A DNA stretch of 64,000 nt from Chrysomallon squamiferum (Eukaryota > Mollusca > Gastropoda > Neomphalida > Peltospiridae): the NCBI GenBank assembly GCA_012295275.1, contig CM022665.1, positions 41,900,652-41,964,651 of the forward strand, in the 5' to 3' direction. Every line of letters begins with the position of its first letter. Position 1 is the first letter of the stretch. Below are positions 26,188-36,821 of the stretch, one piece after another. The position numbers were made by a program, and so were the translations under genes. Below the pieces are notes generated by a model. The model did no database searches, was not told where the DNA came from, and saw only the letters and a list, made by a program, of their open reading frames with translations.

Positions 26188-29100
26188 TTGGAAACAAAAA
26201 TATATAAATAAATATTTAAATAAATAAATGTATTTAAAACAATAAAAAGCAACATAACAAAAGAACAAACACTTTATAAAGATTTAATATATAGAAAAAA
26301 AAAGAAAAAGAAAGAATGACAATTAACAAAACTCCTTACCTCCTCTGTGGATCACTCATCTGAATGGAAGCAATCCATGACAAAATATCTATCGCCATGT
26401 TCTGAGCATGCTCCAAGCCCACGCCAGCGAGTTCAGCCTCGTTTGGCTTCGTGATGACCTTGACAAGCTTCTCGTGGAAAGCCTGCAGGTCGATCATGGC
26501 ATTTCTCTGGGCTCTTTCTCTCAGGACGTGAGTCCGTTTCATCTTTCTCACAGTGACCGAGATCTCCTGCAGCCAGTCACAGCCTTTGATGTCTGTGAGT
26601 TTCTGCTTCGGTGCAGTGGCTGCCAGACGCTCGGTGGCACTGCTCCCTGGGATGTGAGGAACGTTCTCAAACAAAGATTTGATACTCTTTGTTTTCTGTT
26701 TCTGTGATGCAGAATGGTTCGATTTTTTCTTGTTTTCCTGATGAAAGAAAAATAAATAAATAAATAAGTAAATATATAAATATATAAATAAATAAATATA
26801 TAAATTATAAATAAATTAATTAATTAAATTAATTAATTAAAAATAAAAATAATGAAATCACAGTGAATAAACAAATTATAATATTTACATTAAAAGGAAT
26901 ATTTACGAGTTATTATGATATGGCTCTGCATTATGTTTTAAAGTAAAAGATAAATATTAAAAATGTCTACCTGTGAATCTGTTATTACAGAAACAAATAC
27001 AAATTGGAGACAAACCAAGATTGGAAATTGTTTTATATTCATGCTAAATATCAACATCACAAGTGCTAAAAAAAAAATGTCCTTATTAAAAACAGATTAA
27101 ATATTGTGATGTGTATTTCATTATAATCTCAAAATTAACAGATTAAAAAAAAATACCTTAACTGTATTAGTGGTTTCATCTGATGTGTTTGGAAATCCTT
27201 TTATGTGAAGAAGCAGGGACCTAGGTTTTGAGTTGAGCAGCTGTGGACTTGTTAGAGACACCAAACCCCCAGTGCCTGACAGATCCATACAGTTGGCGAT
27301 CTTCACAGGTCCACAAAGGATCTCAGCGTTGTGCAGTTCGAGAAATGCCGGATCTAAAACGTTGTTGGCAGATTCGGGTTTTGCTGTGTCCGAGGGTAAT
27401 CCCTCCATGTTGCTTTCAACCTTCTGGTCAACGCTGATAGGCTCAGGCTGATGCAAGACCTGTGATTTCCTGATGTTGCCTATGTTTTGTTTCAGTAAAG
27501 TGACCTCTATGTTTGGGTCCGAGGTACAGACTGGGTGCAGTGTGAACTTGAGGTCGACATGTCCCACGCAGCACGGGCGTGGTAAGACTATCTCCAGCAA
27601 ATGTTCATTCCAAGTGTTGTTTGTACTGAATTTGAGACAAAAAAGAAACGTTTCAAAATAACTCCTAGCTTCCTTAAATTCACCAAGAACATAGTCCTCA
27701 CAATAAAAATAAATATGCTAGCATGAGACTTTTTTAATATTAGTTGCCCAGTAACTATTTCTAGCTCCTGAGACAAATTAGAAGTCTTCATATCCATGTA
27801 TGCATGTGCATGCGCTCACACACACACACATTCATTCATTTTTACTACAACTTAATTAATGTTAATATTTGTTTACAGTATTTGGAATCTATCAATGTGT
27901 AATAAAAGCTCTATAATAATAATTAAAAAAAAATAATTAAATTTAAAAAAAAAATACAAAACATCTAAGACAATCACATATAACATATATATATTTAACT
28001 AATCAGTGACTAATAATTTAATGAACTCCCCATTTTCATATTTTTGTGAAAAAAAAGTCTTCAAGAAACCAACCTATCTGGAGTTAACTTCCATGTTCGA
28101 GTGTGCTGGGTGGCTTCACCTTGCTGTTGTAGATGTTGTGGGTGTCGCCTCTGTTGCTGCTCCTGCTGAATTTCACTCCAGCATGGAGGAACAGTGGCAG
28201 TGTAACGTGGATACAAATTTTCAAACTGGATCAGACTGTGGAAACTTGACAGTACTTCTGATGTTAGAGGTCGTTTTGCTAAAAACTCTGCAACAGAAAA
28301 ATTAAATAAAATTAAACTAAAATAAATATAAGAACAATAAATTTTTTTTAAAAACATAAAAGTTTGTAAACAGCAGAATATTTAAAGCTGATGATTTCTG
28401 AGTGTGCACATAACCAAGTAGCTGTTTCTGCAGACAATTCTTTTTGAATTTTGGGGAAATTAATAATATTTTTAGAAAACACGATTACTGGATATAATGA
28501 TTATGATGTCCAGAAAGAGAACATTATACCTATTATAAATACAAAAATAACACAAATAAATATATGTGACATTATCAGTGTTATGATTCTTATGAAGTAT
28601 TTTAAACTTTTCAAGTACCTTGACCTAATTTGGCCATTGGGTGGTCAGTGACATCTTCTAATTTGGCTTTCTTGCAAACACTGGCATCATCATGCCAATC
28701 TTTGAGACCTGAGTTGTCCATTTCCATGGGACCATCTTGCATTTCTGGACAGTGTTCAGAGATCTGGTAAAACAGAAGCTTACCACTGCTTGTACACCCG
28801 CACAACCTTTCAATACCTGAGTGTGAAAACAGAATAATTAAATATTTAAAGCAGAGATTACATTTCTGTAATTTAATTATACAGAAAGCAAAGTATATAG
28901 TGTGGAATTGAAAAGATGAAATTCAGAATATGTATAAATCCAATTTAAATAGAACATATGTTTCATGAAGAGGTTACTTAGCAAACAGCACACATATGAC
29001 AATGATAATATGAAACAAAGTAATTCTAAACAGGGAAAAATAGAAAAAAAAAATAATGCTAATTCTTTTAACCCTTTACTAATTAAAAAATTTAAAAAGA

Positions 29101-32100
29101 TTTTAAAAATCCCAGCAAAAGATGAAAACACAATTATTATATATAAACAAGATGGCCTTTCTGAAAAAAGAAATAGCATATAAAAAAAACTATTTCTGCT
29201 ATTTTATTCATGACAATAAATTAATGTAATAATGGACATATTTTCACAGAATGTTTTACCGTTCTTTTTCAAACTAATATCAACATTTGTCTGACAGCAT
29301 ATTACAATTACTTTGAACAGTTGATTATTATAAAGTTCTAAAACTGTGGTAGTAACACTATCTAAGTCACACACACTGACCAATAACTCACCTATACAGT
29401 AAGTCAATGACAAGAAGGCATCATCTTCTGGAGGGTGTATTTCAGACAACAGTTTCATGTCAGCCAAATTGAGCAGCCACACACTGCCATTCTTCAGTGT
29501 CACTGCCAGCTGTCCCTGACAAACAGACTGCTTCAGTTTGTTTGTGGTGGACGAGCTGGCCGTCAGGTTGGTGCTGCTACTTCCCATCTCATCATCATCT
29601 GCCTGATCAGACATCTCCTGTGGCAGCACCAAAACATTCGTGACAGCATTGCATATATTGTCAACAACGTGAACAGCAACGGGAGTTTCATTCAGAGTGA
29701 CCCACACATCATTAAAGACAAGTTTGTACACAAGAATGGCACCTCCGCAACTCACATCGTGGTAACCATTTGGGGTGCCGTTAGACTGAGTCTGGTGTGG
29801 GTTCTCCATCACAGAATCACCATCCTGAGCAGAATGACAAGTGACTTCAGTTTTGGGAGCAAGAACTACTATCACATATTGCTTATCAACAGATGGAGTG
29901 ATCGAGTGAACTTCCAGATTGTCTTTCTGAAACTCAACTGGAAACTCAACACACTGCAGCACGAGCCCGGCTTTTGGTCCATTTGGCACTGGTTCGTCCG
30001 AGTCCTCTGCTTCCTCCACCTGTGGTTCAATAACATGAGGATTGCTGTTTGTCTGGTAAATGGTAATAGAATTCCCAATGTGATTCACCGTTACACCTTT
30101 AGGAAGGTGATGAATTGGGTTCTTGAACTTGGGCTGAACCGGCTGGTTCGGTGCAGGTGTGAAACCGATGATCTGAATGTCAGGATCGGTCCACTGATCA
30201 TTCTCTAGAAACATTGTCCAGTCAGGATGTATTGATGAGCTGCCACCAGACACCACCATGCTGTTTTCCCTCGCCATGTTGGCTTGAGAGGTGCTGTCAT
30301 TCATGTCATCCTTCTTCACTGACTTTGGCAGGACCGCTTCTGGTGCTGCCACTACTATCAGACATGGAATCGACTTTGTCTCCGGCAAAAGGAAGTCACT
30401 CCCTTGTTCAGAATTTGTTATAATTCTGGAATGTACGTCACTGCTGACCACCTGGTTCACCTGGTTCATCAGCTGCACTGCCTCACTCCGTCCTTCGGCT
30501 GCAGTCGACATTTCATTGTCTTCTGCAGTAGTAATGCACTTGGTCCTTCTAAGCGACACTCCACATAGAAGAGTGGGCTGGTTACTGAAACCTGTATTGT
30601 TATCACATTTTGGAATACTCAGTCTGTCAGCGCAAGAAGCCCCTTCCGTTTTTTCTAGACCTTTGGCCGTGTTGTCCACGACACACAGAGAATGAACATG
30701 AACGTCATCTGAGGGTCTGGCTCTTTGATTAATTGTTGGCTTGTCGTCTATATTGGGAAGTTGAGAAAAAGTTAAAAAATAGAAAATTAGATGGCAGTTA
30801 CTTTAAAAAATACTCCAATTCTGTAAATTTGACGAAAAGCTGATACTTGAAGAATTATTTAAAACTAAATGCACACAATGTAAAGAAGTTGCATATTTTA
30901 AAATTTAAGATTAAAACACAAAGTGTTTTGACTTAAATAACAGCTAACCAAATTTTCATGCTCTTTACTTAAATGTTGTACAATACTGCAATTGGTTATT
31001 AGAAGCTTTAATTAAATTTTCATTACAGAGTAATATAAAAGAAATCATGGTCACTCTGATTATTATTTTTCAGTGCCATGCATAAAGATTATTTTTTATT
31101 AATATCCTATCTGAGAGTATTAAATGTATTTGTGTTATTTATTTGCTATAAATTTGTTTAATCAAAGCCTGGTATTTAGCGTAACAACAGAATTTTAAAA
31201 TTTTATTTTAAATAAATAATGAATTAATTTAATTTTCTAAACACTGTCACATTTTTTACCATGACTTTCAGAATCATGCAGAGATACTTCCTGAAGACTG
31301 TCAGAGACTCCACAACATTCGGAACTTTCTTCTTTCTTGCACGATTTAGACATCCTGAAAAAAACCCCCAAAAAACCCAGATAACTTTCTTTAAAAAATA
31401 CCCTCAACAACACAATGAAATCAGATCAAATCAGCTTTTCAGTATATAAAAAAATTCAAAATTCAAAAAAGGACAGTACAATAATCAAATCAAATCAAAT
31501 AGTCATTCATTTAATGGCAAACTGAAATTATCTGAAAAGACATCACTGATGTTAGCTCATCAATAATTCAAATGTCAATCTCTCTTCAGTCCCTCTGGAT
31601 AATAACATTTCAAATAGAGTTCTTGCTGCTTAATTCATGTCAGAGCTTTCCAATCATTTCTTTCTGAACCATTCTTCTCAAAGTTACTGGCAGTCTGCCT
31701 CTTTCATTTTCTCTTTTAAATCTGTATTTATCAGATATTAGGAAATAATATACTCTTAAAATTGTGAAACTGGAAAAATGCTCTACTTTTTTATTTATTT
31801 TATTATAAACATTTGACCAGGTAAATTAAGTTATTAATGTTTGGATAAAGCTGTGTGTGTATATAATGGCCTGGAAATAAAAAATTGCTTACTGTTCTTT
31901 TCCAGCTGTTTCTTTCTGTGCTGGTTCACTGTCCACTGTGTCTTTAGCACAGTCAAACTGGAAACCCATCTTCAGTGCCACCAAGGCATCAGTAGGGTCT
32001 AGATTAAACTGACAGTGTTTCTAGAAAAAAACAAAAAACAACAATACAGTGAATTTTAAAATTTACAAAATGCAGTTAAAAATATATCTTTCTTCATAAA

Positions 32101-35100
32101 CAGCTAGATTTAAAGTAGTTAAATCACAGATGAAACTGAAAATTTGGTTCACAGTTTAACTTGTGAAATTTGAGAATTACAGAAATTATACAGAGAAAAT
32201 TATTGGAAATATTTTACAATTTTTTTACTGAAACCTGATAATTCAAAACTTGCTTACTTTTAAAACCCTGCTTATATTCCAAACTACTATGTTGCCATTT
32301 CGTGTAGAGGTTGCTATATAATCTTCATTTGCAGTGGAACTAACACAATGGATCTTGCAAGTGAAATAAATAAAAATTATATAATCCCTCATTCAAATAA
32401 TGTTAACAGTGACATAATAAAAGTAATTCACAATGAAAGTCACTTTTCTAAACATCTGTTATATAATGGCTGATAATCTGAAAATCTCATTAAACATTAA
32501 ATGTGAGCAGAATCAACAATAAAAAACATAAATGTTATAAAATAGATATTTTTTTATAATTTAAAGTGAAGATTGTATCTTGACATTAGTTCAAAAAATT
32601 ATCTTTAAATATACTGGTTTATGATAAGAATAAACAGATAAAGAAACCTATGATCTGTTTTTACTAATATTTAAGAATCGAGCTAGACTAAGTATAGAAA
32701 TCAAAATCAATGAGGAAATGAAATATACCTTTTCTTGCGAATCTCCATGGCGCTGAGCAGGTTGTGTTGCATAGGTTACTAAAAATAAAGTCAGATTTTT
32801 AATAAATCTCTGACTAACTCACATTCAAACTCAAAAACAAACATACACACTCTCACACAAACACACAGAATTGTGCATTTGATCTAATTTCAATAAACTA
32901 TATATTTTAATGTTCTAAAAATGTGATCATCAAGTATATGTGAAGAAAGTATATGTGTTAAAATATGTACTTAATTTTCAGTACTGATTTCTTATTATGT
33001 CTTTATCCCTGTGTGTGTATCTGTTGTTGCTGGATATAAATTAAAAAAAATATTTATAATAACTGAGTATAAACACTGTTAAACAGACAATATATGACAT
33101 GCAATACCTGAGAGTGGAACATTCTGAGTGTATTCTCCTTTCACAAATGGACAAGCTGGTGAATGTCTTTCGTGCTCAGACCTATACAAAATAATAAAGG
33201 CAATTAACACAGATCTAATAACGACAGTTTAAGTTCTGGTTCATTTATTAAAGAGTATTTTCTAGGCAATAAGCCTAACATGTAGAGTTATACTGTGGAA
33301 GTATAGTAAGTGTGGTAACATTAGTCTTGACATATTCTTACAGTACATTTTAGACACATAATTTTTTGTGTAATGACAATGTCCCTTTATCTAGATGGGG
33401 GTTATCTTTACTCAATAATAACAAAACAAATTTAATAATTCAAACAAATATTTAAAAAGAAAAAGAAAAAAAGAAAAAAGATTATGTTCTTTTTTAACAT
33501 TTACTAGATAATAAACAAATAAATTAAGAGTTGAAGATAATATTTTTTTAAAAATGAAAGAAAAAAGATTTGAGTTCTTTTAGAAAACTTACAACATAAT
33601 AATCAAATAAATAATAACTGAAGATAATATTTAAAAAAGAAAGAAAAAAAAAAGAAGAGAAAATTAAGTTTTATTTTTGAAAATTTCAGTACAAATGAAT
33701 ATTTGTCATGTTCGAAATTTCAATGCATAAAATCTTGAATACGTCAAATATTTAAAACATATATATATATTATTTATTTTATTTTTTTACCATGGTTCAT
33801 CTGTAGGCTCCCAGCACACGAGACACACACTGCAAGTAAAACACATAGCACGGTCATCCCCTGACGAGTTTGGATGATGGTAGAAACCTGCTTGAGCCAT
33901 TGGGTCTGGTGTGGCCCACCTGAAAACAACAACAACAGCTAAATCACATTTGATTCACAATTTGTCAGTGTCAAAGGTAGATAGTATTCTATAAATGTAC
34001 AGTGTTTTTCTGTGTGTTAAATGCACAACACTGACAGCAGGATGATGCTTTAGTTAATAATGTATATTTGGCTGTGTTGTTACATTTCAGACCATGTCAA
34101 ATGAAGAAAAAAGAAACATCCCGAAAATGACAGCAAAACTAACACACACACGAAAAGAACAACCGTGAACTGCCAAATATTTTGTGTATATATTGTAAAT
34201 GTACATATATAACATTTAAAATATTCCAGAGAATACAGTGACTTTTGTTGTTGACATTCACTGAAAACAATATAAATATATTTTCTAAAGTTAATTTATC
34301 CATCTTCCATTTATTTACAGAATATAAAGCCTAATCAGTCTGCAAAATTGCAATTAGCAAATTTTATAATGTTTTTATTTTAACTTCCATTAAAACAAAA
34401 TACCCGTAAAACAAAAAGAAAGAAGAAAAAAGAAAATAGTTTAAAAAAATATATATGTATGTAAGAAATAAACACAAATCAATGGAAAAAATGTTAAAAA
34501 AGTTTTCTATGTTCTAAATGGTTAACACGAACATGTCATACTTGTAGTTTTGATGTGGCCACTTCCTGAATGTCTCCAGTCTACTGGCCTCACTGTACAT
34601 GTATGATCTGTCGACATTATTGCTGGTGATCACTGGAATACTGGATGGCAATAGATAGAGCAGGCGATCACAGATTGCTGATGCAATGGCCAGGCCTGGA
34701 TTATGTACATTGGATCTCTTCAACTCTCCCACTAGACCAGTGCACACTGACTTCAGAACTGCATGTGGTAATCGCAAACAGACTGTTGCCCACTGAATTA
34801 ACATAAAATAAATAAATAAATAAATAAATAAATAAATTCAAAAGTATTAAATTTGAATTTTAAATTAACTTTTTCAGATTAAATAGAGACAAATAATTTT
34901 TTGTTGTCGTTATTATACTTCTTTCCTTCAGTGTCTGAGTAAACAAATGTTATTTTTCAGTTTTTTTACATACACACACACACACCAATTTATAATAACC
35001 TGCATTTTGTATTATGTAATACATGACAAAAACAAATAAATGACATCACAAACATTGAATTTCTGTTACATTAAAATAACATTTAAATCAATTCAGTACA

Positions 35101-35363
35101 TGGAAAGAATATTTAATACTCTGATTATATGTTGGTGCTCTTTTCAACAAATACTGCTGGTCAGATCAAGACACATCTGAAATAATGAGATTCATGTTCA
35201 GTTTTAACTTCTCTCTGTACCTTTGCAAGCTTGTGGTTTCCTTTTGTAGCTTCTTGTGTGATTTCCAATTCCTTCTCTAGCTCCTTTAGCACATCTTCAA
35301 CATGATCAATGCCAGACAACTCTGCATTTACTAGTGATTTGAACAGCTGGGTTGCCTATATAG

Positions 35364-35401
<38 letters not shown>

Positions 35402-35522
35402 AATAAATGAAAACCTGAGCTTTTAAGTGGTATTTAGTCAAATAATAATTATCAATTGTTTGGTTTTAAAAGAGCATTAATTGTTAACATCTTTTGATTT
35501 TATTTCTTGTAAAGTTATTATT

Positions 35523-35554
<32 letters not shown>

Positions 35555-35860
35555 AAAGATGCAAGAAAATATCATTTCAAAGAAAACAAATAATTCATAT
35601 TGCAAATTTCATGATAAAAAAGTTCAGATTCTATTCATACTGCATTTCATTAGTGAGAAATATCCATACAATTTGGTGAAATAAATGTGAAAAAAAGGAC
35701 ATAAATATACAAATAAAACTAATGAATTTTGAAATCTTTTAGGGCTTTAGGTTCTGCAGTTAATTTTTTGATCCAGTCTATACGAGTTCCGTGAGCACAA
35801 AACATTTGAGAAACCCTAGCTTCCAGCAAAAAAATAAAAAAATAATAATAACAAAAAATA

Positions 35861-35909
<49 letters not shown>

Positions 35910-36781
35910 TAAATAAATAATACTTTTAAGTCAAATACTTTCATCACAAATGAATTTTTCCCTCCTTTCCTTTCATTTTGGAAAGTGCTGAAAATATATC
36001 ATTTCCCTTTATTACTTTAACAACATGCAAAATTTTAAAAACTAGTGGTTAGAAGAAAAATAATCTGAATTGAATCACCTCAGCCAGTGGAAGTTCAACC
36101 TTTACTGTGTTGCCACTTTTGGCCACAGGCACCTGCAGGGCAGTATCCAGCAAGAGAACCCCCCTAATGTGTTTCCTAACCCCCAGTGACAGGCCATCAC
36201 AAAATACAGTCTTGTCCTTCTCTGCCAAGTAGGCACAAGTGAAAGATTTACAATTTTTGGCTGAAAAAGAAAAAATTCATTATTTAACAATTTTTTTTAA
36301 TTTTTTTATATATTATATATTATAGAGATTATAAAACCAGAGAAACCAACGGTATTTGCTCTGTTAAAATAAGCAAAAATATGTAAAAGAATTAGTCTAA
36401 GAACATTAATGACTATTTTTCTATCTGTGTCGGGAACCTTTTTCAGTCTGGGGAAGCAACTATATATATATATATTTTTTTTTTTCTGTGTTTATTTCAC
36501 ATGATCTCTGCTTCTCATTTACTTTCCACATCTAACCAAATTAAATTACTCCTGATTAAATATATAGAATGTACCAGCCTGACATGCTAATTATCATTGT
36601 TATAATATTCATTTTATTCTTTTCTTTTTTTTTTTTTTTTTTTTAACTTCAGGTTCCATTCTGTTTTAAAAATATCAGCAATAGCTGTTCATCTTCCTAA
36701 ATTTTTGTTACATCTGAAATGATTACATTCCTTGAATAATGAAATAACTTTTTACTTTTATTATTATTATTCATATTATAG

Positions 36782-36821
<40 letters not shown>

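Noticed and set aside
29435-30208. A 257-codon plus-strand frame
   Set aside because: It is antisense to BIRC6 exon 11, which has clear homology and correct splice phases; the antisense product resembles nothing I know.
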